A stretch of DNA of 39,275 bases from Candidatus Latescibacterota bacterium. GTDB taxonomy: Bacteria > Latescibacterota > UBA2968 > UBA8231. This document shows, piece after piece, positions 16,002 through 24,895 of the stretch (positions within the stretch are counted from its first letter, which is position 1; the number at the start of each line of letters is the position of its first letter). The notes under the pieces are model-generated. The model did not search any database and was not told the origin of the DNA. It was given only the letters and a program-made list of their open reading frames with translations. The DNA lies in assembly GCA_021295675.1 (NCBI GenBank), contig JAGWBY010000008.1, forward strand, positions 14,481-53,755, in the 5' to 3' direction. The translations under genes and the position numbers were made by a program.

Positions 16002-16023
16002 ACTAGGGATTCGCCTAGTTTTT
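16002..16023 (+). terminator. Hairpin plus T-tract, + strand orientation
   Basis: ACTAGG (16002-16007) pairs with CCTAGT (16014-16019) around the 6-base loop GATTCG and runs into TTTTT. It has the form of an intrinsic terminator on the + strand, yet no + strand gene ends nearby; the closest is at 14907. It would stop read-through from that operon or transcription antisense to xer. Confidence 0.5.
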
Positions 16024-16055
16024 ATACTATTGATAATGCCTGTTATCGTTAGTAT
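16024..16055. other. dif-like recombination site candidate
   Basis: Two 13-base arms, ATACTATTGATAA (16024-16036) and TTATCGTTAGTAT (16043-16055), match as an inverted repeat at 11 of 13 positions and flank a 6-base centre (TGCCTG). The inner ATAA-N6-TTAT core and the 6-base spacing are those of E. coli dif, recognised by XerC/XerD. It lies between mutL and a tyrosine recombinase gene, as in single-recombinase systems (XerS, XerH) whose target site adjoins the gene. There is no T-tract on either side, so a terminator is less likely. Confidence 0.45.
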
Positions 16056-16075
16056 CATAGCCAAAATTGAAGAAA

Positions 16076-17893
16076 CTATAATTTTTGCAATAAACGCTCC
16101 ATATCGCTCAATCTCATCCGCGCCATGATCGGCTTGTCTCTTGGGCTTATGTGCGGCGAGTCAACCTTTAGCAATTCGCCGATCAAATGCGCTATTTTCT
16201 CGGCGTTCAATTTTTGCCCCTTCTTGATGCTCGCTTTGCGTGCGTACGCTAAGACGAGTGCTTCGCGCCAAGATTGGCCCGAATGCTGGCCATCGCGCAC
16301 GTCGTTCAATAGCTGATAGAAAACATCGCCTTCGCCAAAGCGATCCAATTCGGTGGGCACAGCTTCCACTAATACCGTCCGTGCGCCAAAATCCCGCACG
16401 ACAAATCCGAGCTTGGCAATATCATCTCGTACTTGGTTGAAGATCTCGAAATCCGCTGCGCCCATTTCTAGCTGTATGGGAAAGAGCAACTGCTGACTTG
16501 CGCCGGCCACGCCGTCTATTTGCGACATGGCCCGATCATAGTTAATGCGTTCGTGCGCAGCCTGCTGATCGACGAAGAGCAAGCCGTTGGCTATCTCGAC
16601 GAGAATGTACTGGTTGTGGACCTGCCACATCGCGGCATCTTCGGCGATGGCAACTTTGGCCGCGGCTGGAGCGACGAAGGTCAGGGCGAGCTGATCGTCG
16701 GCATCATGGGTCGCTGCTATTTCGGACTCGCCAGACGTGGACAGTCTTTGCAATACCGGTGACGCCGGTTCGCCCACGCGCATCGAAACGTCTCTCTCGC
16801 CGACCGGATCGACGCTCGCAGCACTGCTGGTCTCACTGAAGCGAGGTGTGCTGTCCGGCCGCAGCATTGGAGCCGCAGCATAGACAAAGGATTGCACGTC
16901 GGGCAGGCGCAAGCTCTTTCGGACGCTGCTCTCAATGGCCGCAATGACCTGCCCTTCGTTAGCCAAGCGAATCTCCCGCTTCGTCGGATGGACATTGACG
17001 TCGATTTTCTTTGGATCCATATCGATCCAGAGCATAAATACCGGATAATGTCCTTCGGGTAATAAACCTTCAAAGCACCGCTGTACAGCGATAGCCATCA
17101 GCCGCGAAGAGATCGGCCGCCCCTGGACGATGAGATACTGCTTGCCCTTGCTCCGGCCGCAGTGTTCGGGACCAGCTAAGACCCCTTCAATTTTGAGGCC
17201 CTCCTCCTCGTAAGCAAGATCCAACAGTTCGGCGACTGGAGCAGTCTGGATACCCAACAGCTCGGCTGCCCGCTCCCGACGAGACGCCGGGGCGTAGTTC
17301 AATACCTGGCGATCTTCGCGTTCTAATTCAAAGCCGAGGGCAGGATAACCAGCAGCTAAATGAATGATAGTCTGAGCCACATGGCGGGCTTCCACATCGA
17401 CGGAGCGGAGGAACTTGCGGCGGGCTGGCGTATTAAAAAATAGGTCCTTTACCACGATGGTTGTGCCGCGTGCTCGGCCCATACTGTGCATCTCCCGCTC
17501 TATCCCCCCTTCCACAACCAATCGCGTCCCCACTTCATCTTCCTGTGCACGCGATTCTATGACTAGGTGAGCTACTGCACCAATACTGGCTAGGGCTTCG
17601 CCGCGAAACCCTAGCGTCTGAATGCGAAACAAATCGGCCATTGAAGCCATTTTACTCGTGGCATGACGACGAGTGCATAACGCGATATCCTCTCTGTTCA
17701 TGCCCGAGCCATCATCGGTCACTACAATCGACTGCTTGCCACCGGCCTTGATTTCCACGCGGATTTTAGTGGCCCCTGCATCGATCGAGTTTTCGACCAA
17801 TTCCTTCACGACCGAAGCGGGCCGTTCTACTACCTCGCCAGCGGCTATTTTCCCAATGAGACTTTCGTCGAGAACGCGAATAGTACTCGCCAT
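16076..17893 (-). CDS. mutL: DNA mismatch repair protein MutL
   Basis: Mismatch-repair matchmaker that links MutS to strand incision. The GHKL ATPase domain has ENSIDAG (34-40), DDGSGM (60-65) and the TLGFRGEAL loop (93-101). Residues about 205-335 are the transducer domain (KIDVNVHPTKREIR). A 90-residue variable linker leads to the C-terminal dimerisation domain. The nickase metal motifs are altered: DQQAAHERINYD (442-453) in place of DQHAxxExxxxE, and SPRDKP (583-588) in place of CPHGRP. The protein probably lacks endonuclease activity. The start is set by GAGG four bases before the ATG. 605 residues is normal. Confidence 0.96.
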   Translation of the reverse strand: MASTIRVLDESLIGKIAAGEVVERPASVVKELVENSIDAGATKIRVEIKAGGKQSIVVTDDGSGMNREDIALCTRRHATSKMASMADLFRIQTLGFRGEALASIGAVAHLVIESRAQEDEVGTRLVVEGGIEREMHSMGRARGTTIVVKDLFFNTPARRKFLRSVDVEARHVAQTIIHLAAGYPALGFELEREDRQVLNYAPASRRERAAELLGIQTAPVAELLDLAYEEEGLKIEGVLAGPEHCGRSKGKQYLIVQGRPISSRLMAIAVQRCFEGLLPEGHYPVFMLWIDMDPKKIDVNVHPTKREIRLANEGQVIAAIESSVRKSLRLPDVQSFVYAAAPMLRPDSTPRFSETSSAASVDPVGERDVSMRVGEPASPVLQRLSTSGESEIAATHDADDQLALTFVAPAAAKVAIAEDAAMWQVHNQYILVEIANGLLFVDQQAAHERINYDRAMSQIDGVAGASQQLLFPIQLEMGAADFEIFNQVRDDIAKLGFVVRDFGARTVLVEAVPTELDRFGEGDVFYQLLNDVRDGQHSGQSWREALVLAYARKASIKKGQKLNAEKIAHLIGELLKVDSPHISPRDKPIMARMRLSDMERLLQKL

Positions 17894-17899
17894 ATATCC

Positions 17900-18424
17900 T
17901 CACAACTCGGCCCAGAGCCGCTCGGCCTGCTGCCGGAATTCGGCTTGGGTAATTTTGCCTTGTTTGAGCGCGGTTTCCAAGTCGCGCAAGCGGCGGCGTG
18001 GCCCCCCTCCCCCTTTGATATCTAGCCGTATTTGGGACCAGATATGCCATCCCCCTAGGCCGAGTAATAAGGCGATGAAGGCCGCACCTGCCCACCACGA
18101 GGTATCTTGCTCTTGACGCACCGCGCGCCCCTTTTGTCGCCAATCTTCGGCCACGGCTGGATCAGGCTCGGCTAGTGCGATCCGCTTGGCTATCGTCTCA
18201 CCGTTGGCCCCTTGGACGCGGACGGCTCTGGTAAGCTGCCAAGTAAATCCTCGGGGTTGCACGATCAGATACTCGATGAGATCGGCCTCTCGTATCTGAT
18301 CGAACTGTTCCCTAGTAACCAGCACAGCCATGGGACTCAGCATGTTGAACAGCAACACGATCGCTAACAAAAAGGATGCCAGCGCAAGAGCGAAGTATGT
18401 GGGTTGCGTTGATGTTTCTTTCAT
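17900..18424 (-). CDS. Two-TM membrane protein with C-terminal SHOCT-like motif
   Basis: A 174-residue protein not assigned to a named family. A hydrophobic helix at about 11-36 is followed by an extracytoplasmic segment of about 70 residues (VTREQFDQIREADLIEYL), a second helix at 110-130, a GGGG linker and a C-terminal short-helix segment, LRDLETALKQGKITQAEFRQQ, of SHOCT type. The SHOCT motif is an oligomerisation/anchoring tail seen on many bacterial membrane proteins. It lies between leuS and mutL, 6 bases before mutL, probably co-transcribed. Its ATG is preceded by an ATGTAA mini-frame belonging to a GTCYTATAA box. Confidence 0.7.
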   Translation of the reverse strand: MKETSTQPTYFALALASFLLAIVLLFNMLSPMAVLVTREQFDQIREADLIEYLIVQPRGFTWQLTRAVRVQGANGETIAKRIALAEPDPAVAEDWRQKGRAVRQEQDTSWWAGAAFIALLLGLGGWHIWSQIRLDIKGGGGPRRRLRDLETALKQGKITQAEFRQQAERLWAEL

Positions 18425-18433
18425 TTTTATTTA

Positions 18434-18453
18434 CATAAAATTATTTATAAGAC
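18434..18453 (-). promoter_or_regulatory. GTCYTATAA box upstream of the SHOCT protein gene
   Basis: A 20-base copy of the repeated element, read on the - strand. Its ATG (18434-18436) is followed at once by TAA and an A/T-rich run before the gene's own ATG at 18424. The 12 bases starting at the element ATG (ATGTAAATAAAA) are identical to those of the orphan copy at 14899-14918. It lies 29 bases after the leuS stop. Confidence 0.55.
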
Positions 18454-18482
18454 ATTTTATTTTTCCAGATTTCACTGAGATT

Positions 18483-21368
18483 TTACACCACAATATTAAC
18501 AATTTTATCCGGCACCCATATAAACCGCTTTATCGCTGTTTCATCGGCCACGTATTTCTGGATGCTCTCCAGATCGAGTACCAAGGACTTAATCGCGTCC
18601 TCTTCGGTGCTGACGGGCACTTCGACTTGTCCGCGGATTTTGCCGTTGACCTGAATGGGCACTACGATCATGTCTTCGGCGGCCTTGGCTGCATCCCACT
18701 CAGGCCAACTCTGGCGACTAAGATCTCCCCTATTGCAGCCCGCCAGTTCCCAGATTTCCTCGGCAATATGCGGAGCAAAAGGCGCAAGCAGGATCAAGAA
18801 GGGTTTGGCAACGACCTGCGGCACTTCGTCTAAAGACACCAATTGGTTGTTTAGCTCGATCAAGGCGGCGATAGCCGTATTAAACCGCAGCCCTTCGATG
18901 TCCTCGGTTACCTTCTGGATGGTTTGGTGCAGCTTGCGTTCCAGCTCCGACTTCAACGTAGCGCTCTCCCCTATCTTTACGCGTCGGTCCGAATCGACAA
19001 AGTTGCGCCAAACGCGCTGCAAGAAGCGCTGCATCCCACGAATGCCTTCCATGCTCCACGGTGCACTCGCTTCGAGCGGCCCCATGTACATTTCGTATAG
19101 CCGCAGAGTATCCACGCCAAATTCCTCGCCGACCTCTTCCGGCGGCAACCCATTTTTGTAGCGCTTGCCCATTTTGCCGAAAGACCGGCGTAGCACCTTC
19201 TCCGTCCCCTGCTCAACAGGCTCCCCGTCGCGGAACTCGACCTCGCGGATGTCGATATATACGCCGCGATCATCCTGAAAAGCATCTGCGGTCATCATAC
19301 CCTGGTTGAACAACTTCTTAAACGGCTCAGGCGTGGATACGTGGCCTAAGTCGTAGAGGGCCTTGTGCCAAAACCGGGCGTAGAGCAAATGCAACACCGC
19401 GTGTTCAGCGCCGCCGATGTAGAGATCAACGGGCATGAAGTAACCCTCCTTGGCCGGGTCGCAGAAGGCTGCTTCGTTGTGTGGATCGATAAAGCGAAGA
19501 TAGTACCAACAAGAACCGGCCCATTGGGGCATGACGTTGAGTTCCCGCTGGCAGGCCATCCCGTCAATTTCCACGGTCGTCCATTCTGTTCCGGCCCGGT
19601 GCAGCGGCGGTGAAACGGGTTGAGTGGGATCGTCGGAGGTTTCCGGTCTGAAATCCTCTAGGTCCGGCAGCGCCACCGGAGGCTCGACCGCGACGGAATA
19701 TCCAGCCGGATGCGTGGCTAGTGGAAAAGGCTCGCCCCAATAGCGCTGTCGGGCAAAGGTCCAGTCGCGCAGTCTGTAGTTTACCGCAGCCTGGCCTCGC
19801 TCTTGGGCGACTAATGCGGCGACGATCTGGGATTTGGCTGCGGCCGTTGCCAATCCGTTAATGGCGTATGGATTATCACCGCTTCGTATTGGAGGCGAGT
19901 TGATGGCAGTCCCCTCCCCGGCATACCACCCCTCGGCCCTTCCTTCCCCTTCAGTGACTACCTCCACAATGTCCAAGTTATAGGCGGTGGCAAAGGCGAA
20001 ATCACGCTCGTCGTGGGCCGGTACCGCCATAATGGCTCCCGCGCCATAGTCCATACTGACGTAGTCGGCAACGAAAATCGGGATTTTTTGTCCATTGACT
20101 GGATTGTGGGCGTAGATGCCGGAGAAAATGCCCGTTTTTTCCTTGGTCTCATCGGCAGTGGAGACGGCAACCTGAGCTATGTACTGGGCTATAGCCTCCC
20201 GGATGGCCCCCCCTCCTCCCTTCCACTGCTCCGGCGTCCCGTCGGGCCAAGCGCTGGGAACCAAGTAGGCTTCTTCGGCCGGGTCCACCAGCGGATGCTG
20301 AGGGGCAATGGCCATAAAAGTCGCTCCAAAGAGCGTATCGGGGCGGGTTGTGAACACGAGCAACTGCCCGGCGACCGCGTCGCTTTGCGGGTCGAGGACA
20401 TCAAAGCACACTTCAGCTCCTTCGCTGCGACCAATCCAGTTGCGCTGCATCCGTTTGATCGGTTCTGGCCAATCGAGCCGGAAGGGCGGGCCATTGCGGT
20501 CCTCCAACTCGAAGTCCAAGTCCTCTAAGAGCCGCTCGGCGTAAGCTGTTATGCGCATCGTCCATTGCCGCAATGGTTTACGGTACACGGGAAAATCGCC
20601 TCGCTCGCTGCGGCCTTCGTTGGTTACCTCCTCATTGGCCAATACAGTGCCCAAGCCGGGACACCAGTTGACGACGGCCTCTTGTTGGTACGCCAGCCGG
20701 TAGTTGTTCAGCACGGTCTGACGCTCGGCCGCAGTTAGTGCGGACCAGGTTTTATCGGGACCAAGGATCTGGCGATCTGTGGCCGACAATGCCCTGCCAG
20801 CGGCAAATTGGGCCTCTAAGTCGGCGATGGGCTTAGCCCGTCCCTTTATTTGGCGTCCATTGCCATCTTCCCAGACCTCGTCTTCGTCGAAGTAACTATC
20901 GAATAGCTGGGCGAAAATCCACTGAGTCCAGCGGTAGTACGACTCCCGCGACGTGACCACTTCACGGGCCCAATCAAACGAAAGTCCAAGAAACTGCAAC
21001 TGACTGCGCATCGCATCGATATTCTGCTCGGTTACAGTCGCCGGATGGATGTTGTGTTCGATCGCGTATTGCTCGGCCGGCAATCCGAAACTGTCGAACC
21101 CCATCGGATGCAGGACGTTAAATCCTCGCATCCTTTTGTAGCGACTGTAGATGTCGCTGGCGATATACCCTTTGGGATGGCCGATGTGCAGCCCCGCGCC
21201 GCTTGGATAGGGAAACATATCGAGGATGTAGCACTTAGGTTTGTCGTCATCGAAGCCGGGGTCTCCCGGACCCAAGGTTTGATAGGTTCTTTTCTTTTCC
21301 CAATGGGATCGCCATTTGGTTTCGATGGTTTGGAAATTGTATTGGCTTTTTTTGATTTCGATTGACAT
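18483..21368 (-). CDS. leuS: Leucyl-tRNA synthetase, long form
   Basis: Class Ia synthetase charging tRNA-Leu. HIGH motif at 61-64 (AGLHIGHPKGY). The CP1 editing domain is present, with TTRPDTLFGATF and YGAGAIMAVPAHDERD. The signature KMSKS loop reads KMGKR (732-736). At 961 residues it is about 100 longer than E. coli LeuRS. The extra segment between residues about 155 and 235 (WEDGNGRQIKG to VNWCPGLGTVLANEEVT) resembles the long actinobacterial and planctomycete form. Its ATG coincides with the end of a GTCYTATAA box, and there is no Shine-Dalgarno sequence, suggesting a leaderless mRNA. asnS lies just upstream, 19 bases away. Confidence 0.97.
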   Translation of the reverse strand: MSIEIKKSQYNFQTIETKWRSHWEKKRTYQTLGPGDPGFDDDKPKCYILDMFPYPSGAGLHIGHPKGYIASDIYSRYKRMRGFNVLHPMGFDSFGLPAEQYAIEHNIHPATVTEQNIDAMRSQLQFLGLSFDWAREVVTSRESYYRWTQWIFAQLFDSYFDEDEVWEDGNGRQIKGRAKPIADLEAQFAAGRALSATDRQILGPDKTWSALTAAERQTVLNNYRLAYQQEAVVNWCPGLGTVLANEEVTNEGRSERGDFPVYRKPLRQWTMRITAYAERLLEDLDFELEDRNGPPFRLDWPEPIKRMQRNWIGRSEGAEVCFDVLDPQSDAVAGQLLVFTTRPDTLFGATFMAIAPQHPLVDPAEEAYLVPSAWPDGTPEQWKGGGGAIREAIAQYIAQVAVSTADETKEKTGIFSGIYAHNPVNGQKIPIFVADYVSMDYGAGAIMAVPAHDERDFAFATAYNLDIVEVVTEGEGRAEGWYAGEGTAINSPPIRSGDNPYAINGLATAAAKSQIVAALVAQERGQAAVNYRLRDWTFARQRYWGEPFPLATHPAGYSVAVEPPVALPDLEDFRPETSDDPTQPVSPPLHRAGTEWTTVEIDGMACQRELNVMPQWAGSCWYYLRFIDPHNEAAFCDPAKEGYFMPVDLYIGGAEHAVLHLLYARFWHKALYDLGHVSTPEPFKKLFNQGMMTADAFQDDRGVYIDIREVEFRDGEPVEQGTEKVLRRSFGKMGKRYKNGLPPEEVGEEFGVDTLRLYEMYMGPLEASAPWSMEGIRGMQRFLQRVWRNFVDSDRRVKIGESATLKSELERKLHQTIQKVTEDIEGLRFNTAIAALIELNNQLVSLDEVPQVVAKPFLILLAPFAPHIAEEIWELAGCNRGDLSRQSWPEWDAAKAAEDMIVVPIQVNGKIRGQVEVPVSTEEDAIKSLVLDLESIQKYVADETAIKRFIWVPDKIVNIVV

Positions 21369-21385
21369 AATTATCCTTATAAGAC
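21366..21385 (-). promoter_or_regulatory. GTCYTATAA box ending at the leuS start codon
   Basis: A 20-base copy of the repeated element on the - strand, starting 2 bases after the asnS stop. Its final ATG (21366-21368) is the leuS start codon. The TATAAG hexamer ends 7 bases before that A, the usual distance from -10 to the transcription start, so the transcript could begin at the AUG. Confidence 0.6.
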
Positions 21386-21387
21386 AT

Positions 21388-22692
21388 TTATGGATAGAGA
21401 CGCTGCATCATACGCGGAAATGGAATGGTCTCGCGCACGTGCTTGACGCCGCACAACCAAGCGACCACCCGCTCGATTCCCATGCCAAAGCCAGCGTGTT
21501 CAACCGAGCCGTAGCGCCGCAAATCGAGATACCAGCTAAAGGCTTCTTGGGGCAATTGATGTGTGGCGATTTTGTGCTGCAAGACGGCGAGGTCGTCTTC
21601 GCGTTGCCCCCCCCCGATGATTTCCCCGTACCCTTCGGGTGCCAACAGATCCATGCACAGAGCTAAGCGGCGGTCTTGGGCATCTTCCTTCATGTAGAAC
21701 GCTTTGACTGCACTGGGATAGCGGTGGACGAAAACCGGCACCTCGAACTGGGAGGCAAGGAGGGTTTCGTCGTCCCCACCCAGATCACTCCCCCATTCGA
21801 TGTCGCTACCGAGGGCTGTCAGGCGCCCGACGGCTTCATTATAGGTTATGCGCGGAAAGGGACGACTGACCTGTTCCAGCTTGGCGGTATCTCGGTCGAG
21901 GAGTTTTAGCTCAGCGCGGCGACGGTCGAGCACGCGGTCGAGCACGTATAGGACCATGTCCTCGGCCAAGACCATGGCACCCTCCAAATCGCAATACGCC
22001 ATCTCCGGCTCGATCATCCAGAACTCAGTCAGGTGCCGGCGGGTCTTGGACTTTTCAGCGCGGAATGTTGGGCCAAAACAATAGACCTTGCCTAAGGCCA
22101 TCGCGGCCGCTTCCATATAGAGCTGGCCACTTTGGGTCAAATAAGCCGTGTCGTCGAAATACGCGGTCTCAAATAGGGTCGAAGTCCCCTCACAGGCCGC
22201 GGGCGTAAAAATCGGCGCATCCACGAGGACAAAGCCACGCGTTTCCATGAAGTCTCGGCAGGCTTTACAAATTTCGCTGCGGATCTTGAGAATGGCCCTC
22301 GGACGAGAAGACCTCAGCCACAAATGGCGGTGGTCGAGGAGAAAGGACACTCCGTGTTCCTTAGGTGTGATGGGATAAGGCTCGGCCTCCTGTACGACTT
22401 CGAGATCGCTGACCCCCACCTCATAGCCGATAGGTGCGCGCTCTTCCCGCCGTACTTGGCCGCGGACTACGAGCGAAGATTCTTGCGGCAAGTGATCGCA
22501 TCGCTCGAATAGCTCGGATTCGATATCCCCTTTAAAAACAACGCATTGTACCACACCGCTGCCATCGCGCAGTTGCAAAAAATGCAGCTTGCCGCTCGAG
22601 CGCTTGTTGTACAACCAACCGCGCAGCACCACTTCTCGGCCCTCATAGCGACCGATATCAGCCACCTGAATCAACTCTATTTGCTTATCCAT
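21388..22692 (-). CDS. asnS: Asparaginyl-tRNA synthetase
   Basis: Class IIb synthetase charging tRNA-Asn. An N-terminal OB fold (about 15-105: [24 protein letters not shown]) is followed by the catalytic core: motif 2 [21 protein letters not shown] and motif 3 [15 protein letters not shown], with CEGTSTLF and [10 protein letters not shown] typical of AsnRS rather than AspRS. 434 residues is the family length. A good -10 box (TATAAT, 22698-22703) lies 11 bases before the ATG, giving a very short leader and no ribosome site. The pnp terminator lies just upstream, so asnS starts its own unit, leading into leuS. Confidence 0.95.
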   Translation of the reverse strand: MDKQIELIQVADIGRYEGREVVLRGWLYNKRSSGKLHFLQLRDGSGVVQCVVFKGDIESELFERCDHLPQESSLVVRGQVRREERAPIGYEVGVSDLEVVQEAEPYPITPKEHGVSFLLDHRHLWLRSSRPRAILKIRSEICKACRDFMETRGFVLVDAPIFTPAACEGTSTLFETAYFDDTAYLTQSGQLYMEAAAMALGKVYCFGPTFRAEKSKTRRHLTEFWMIEPEMAYCDLEGAMVLAEDMVLYVLDRVLDRRRAELKLLDRDTAKLEQVSRPFPRITYNEAVGRLTALGSDIEWGSDLGGDDETLLASQFEVPVFVHRYPSAVKAFYMKEDAQDRRLALCMDLLAPEGYGEIIGGGQREDDLAVLQHKIATHQLPQEAFSWYLDLRRYGSVEHAGFGMGIERVVAWLCGVKHVRETIPFPRMMQRLYP

Positions 22693-22697
22693 ATACC

Positions 22698-22703
22698 ATT
22701 ATA
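22698..22703 (-). promoter_or_regulatory. -10 box of asnS
   Basis: TATAAT on the - strand with its first base 11 bases before the asnS ATG (22690-22692). It lies within an AT-rich island directly after the pnp terminator. No -35 match is visible. The upstream GTCTT echoes, but does not match, the GTCYTATAA box. Confidence 0.45.
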
Positions 22704-22709
22704 TAATAA

Positions 22710-22739
22710 GAAAAGACTATCGAGCTAGACTCGATAGCC
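22710..22739 (-). terminator. Intrinsic terminator after pnp
   Basis: On the - strand GGCTATCGAG (22730-22739) pairs with CTCGATAGTC (22715-22724), including one G-U pair, around a 5-base loop, and is followed by TTTTCTT. It begins about 29 bases after the pnp stop and separates the pnp operon from asnS. Confidence 0.8.
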
Positions 22740-22767
22740 TTTTCTTCGTCTAGCGCACGACCAACAC

Positions 22768-24810
22768 TTACTTCTTTAGCAGGGCCTTGTGGCTGAGCCG
22801 CATCTTGCCGCCAGTGTCGATTTCGAGAACCTTGACGGCAATCTTGTCCCCTTGCCCAACGACGTCCTCGACCTTGTCCACGCGCCGATGCGCCAGCTCG
22901 GAGATGTGCAACAGGCCCTCCTTGCCGGGCAGAATCTCGACGAAAGCTCCAAAGGGCATGACCCGCTTAACTACCCCGTCGTACTCCTTGCCCACCTCGG
23001 CGTCGGCAGTGATCCCTTCGATCATGCGCCGCGCCTCTTCGGCTGGCCCTGCCTCAACTGAAGCAATGGTAATAGTGCCGTCTTCATCGACGTTGACCGT
23101 GGCACCGGTCTTTTCGATCTCGCGGATGGTTTTGCCGCCCGGGCCGATGACCGCGCCGATTTTGCTTTGGTCGATCTTGACAAACTCAATGCGCGGTGCC
23201 CAACGCGAAAGCTCGGGCCGCGCCTCGCTCAGGCATTCATCCATAATGGCTAAGACCTTGTCGCGGCCTTCCTTGGCGCGGTCGAGGGCCTCCTTGAAAA
23301 TCTGCAACTGCAAGCCCTGGATCTTGATGTCCATTTGGATCGCGGTAATCCCGTCCTTAGTGCCAGCGACTTTGAGGTCCATGTCGCCGAGAAAATCTTC
23401 GGCGTCGCGGATGTCGGTCAGCAACTCGTACTCGTCCCCTTCCTTGACCAAGCCCACACCCGTGCCGCACACTGCGGTTTTGACGGGAATTCCAGCGTCC
23501 ATCAAGGCAAGAGAGCAGCCACACACCGTGGCCATGGAGCTGGAACTGCTCGACTCGGTAATGTCAGACACCAACCGAATCGTGTAGGGAAAGGACTCGA
23601 CCGATGGGATGACCGGCTCTAGCGCACGTTCGGCCAGATGGCCATGGCCGATGTCCCGCCGTCCCGGACCGCGCTCAAAGCGCACTTCGCCGACCGAATA
23701 CGGCGGGAAGTTGTAATCCAAGTAATAGGACTTAAACCGCTTGCCCTGCAGGTCGTCGGCCATGCGCTCGTCGAGCTTGGTGCCCAACGTCGCCACGCAG
23801 AGCGCTTGCGTCTGCCCGCGAGTAAACAGCGCTGAGCCGTGTGTGCGCGGCAGCACGGTATTCTCACAGGTGACATCGCGCACCGCGTCGAGCGCACGGC
23901 CGTCGATCCGCCGCTTCTCCTTGAGGATCATGGTGCGCATGTCGGCCTTGAGAAGCGCTTCTAGCTCGGCCTTGATCGGCTTTTCAGAATCTGGGAAGCG
24001 CTCGGCCAAGCTCTCCAAGACATCGGCACTAATCGCGTCGATGCGCTCTTGCCGCTCTTCTTTGAGCGGGCTTCTGTTGGCCTCGGCGATCCGCTCTTGC
24101 GCCAATTCGGCAACAGCTTGGCTCAGTTCGGGATCGACCTCCTCGCTCTCGATGACAAGCTTCTCCTTGCCGACTTCGGCAACGAGTTGCTCCTGCAGCT
24201 TGACCAATTCGGCAATGCACTCGTGGCCAAAAGCCAACGCATCTACTAGATCTTGCTCGGCGATCTCGTGGGCACCTCCTTCGACGCTGACGATGGAATC
24301 GGCCGTGCCGCAGACCATGATTTCGAGATCGGAATCATCTAGTTCGGTCAGGGTCGGATTGGCGACGAACTCGCCGTTGATGCGCCCGACCCGCACGGCT
24401 CCCATGGGGCCAGCAAAGGGAATGTCAGAAATGCTCAGGGCCGCCGAAGCCCCGATTAAACCCAAGACATCGGCGTCGTTTTCGCCATCGTACGACAGCA
24501 CCGAAACATAGACTTGGATCTCATAGGGAAATTTCTTGGGAAACATCGGCCGAATGGGGTGATCGATTAACCGGGCACTTAGGGTCTCCTTTTCAGAAGG
24601 ACGCCCTTCGCGCTTGAAGATGTTGCCCGGTATCTTGCCGCCAGCGTAGGCCTTTTCCCGGTAATCTACGATCAAGGGCATCCGGCAGGCCGTGACCAGC
24701 ACTACGGTATCCCCGTATTGCACCCACACAGCCCCGTTGGCTTGCTTGGCGATTTTGCCCGTTTCTATCGACAGACTCCGCCCACCTATTTCGAGTTCGA
24801 GTTTAGTCAT
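22768..24810 (-). CDS. pnp: Polyribonucleotide nucleotidyltransferase (PNPase)
   Basis: Phosphorolytic 3'-5' exoribonuclease of mRNA decay and tRNA/sRNA processing. It has two RNase PH domains (GKIPGNIFKREGRPSEKE in the first; RGQTQALCVATLGT and FERGPGRRDIGHGHLAERAL in the second, with the catalytic D in SDITESSSSSSMATVCG), a KH domain (VIGPGGKTIREIEKTGA) and an S1 domain (YDGVVKRVMPFGAFVEILPGKEGLLHIS). 680 residues, slightly short because the C-terminal tail after S1 is minimal. It follows rpsO, the classical rpsO-pnp order. The 85-base gap (24811-24895) holds an imperfect hairpin (CGCAGTGA with TCAGTGCG) and a CTCGTACGAG palindrome, which may be RNA processing or control structures. Confidence 0.97.
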   Translation of the reverse strand: MTKLELEIGGRSLSIETGKIAKQANGAVWVQYGDTVVLVTACRMPLIVDYREKAYAGGKIPGNIFKREGRPSEKETLSARLIDHPIRPMFPKKFPYEIQVYVSVLSYDGENDADVLGLIGASAALSISDIPFAGPMGAVRVGRINGEFVANPTLTELDDSDLEIMVCGTADSIVSVEGGAHEIAEQDLVDALAFGHECIAELVKLQEQLVAEVGKEKLVIESEEVDPELSQAVAELAQERIAEANRSPLKEERQERIDAISADVLESLAERFPDSEKPIKAELEALLKADMRTMILKEKRRIDGRALDAVRDVTCENTVLPRTHGSALFTRGQTQALCVATLGTKLDERMADDLQGKRFKSYYLDYNFPPYSVGEVRFERGPGRRDIGHGHLAERALEPVIPSVESFPYTIRLVSDITESSSSSSMATVCGCSLALMDAGIPVKTAVCGTGVGLVKEGDEYELLTDIRDAEDFLGDMDLKVAGTKDGITAIQMDIKIQGLQLQIFKEALDRAKEGRDKVLAIMDECLSEARPELSRWAPRIEFVKIDQSKIGAVIGPGGKTIREIEKTGATVNVDEDGTITIASVEAGPAEEARRMIEGITADAEVGKEYDGVVKRVMPFGAFVEILPGKEGLLHISELAHRRVDKVEDVVGQGDKIAVKVLEIDTGGKMRLSHKALLKK

Positions 24811-24895
24811 TAGATATATCTTTTGCTCTTTCCTTTAGGGTTTTGAAATCTGAGCGGCACTCGTACGAGCACCGCAGTGAGTCGTTCAGTGCGAA

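Noticed and set aside
16024..16055. The inverted repeat read as a mutL terminator
   Set aside because: No T-tract follows on either strand, and the 6-base centre with the ATAA/TTAT core fits a recombination site better.
14944..16075. A genomic island around the tyrosine recombinase
   Set aside because: Only the recombinase is present, flanking genes are core, and no direct repeats or tRNA junction were found.
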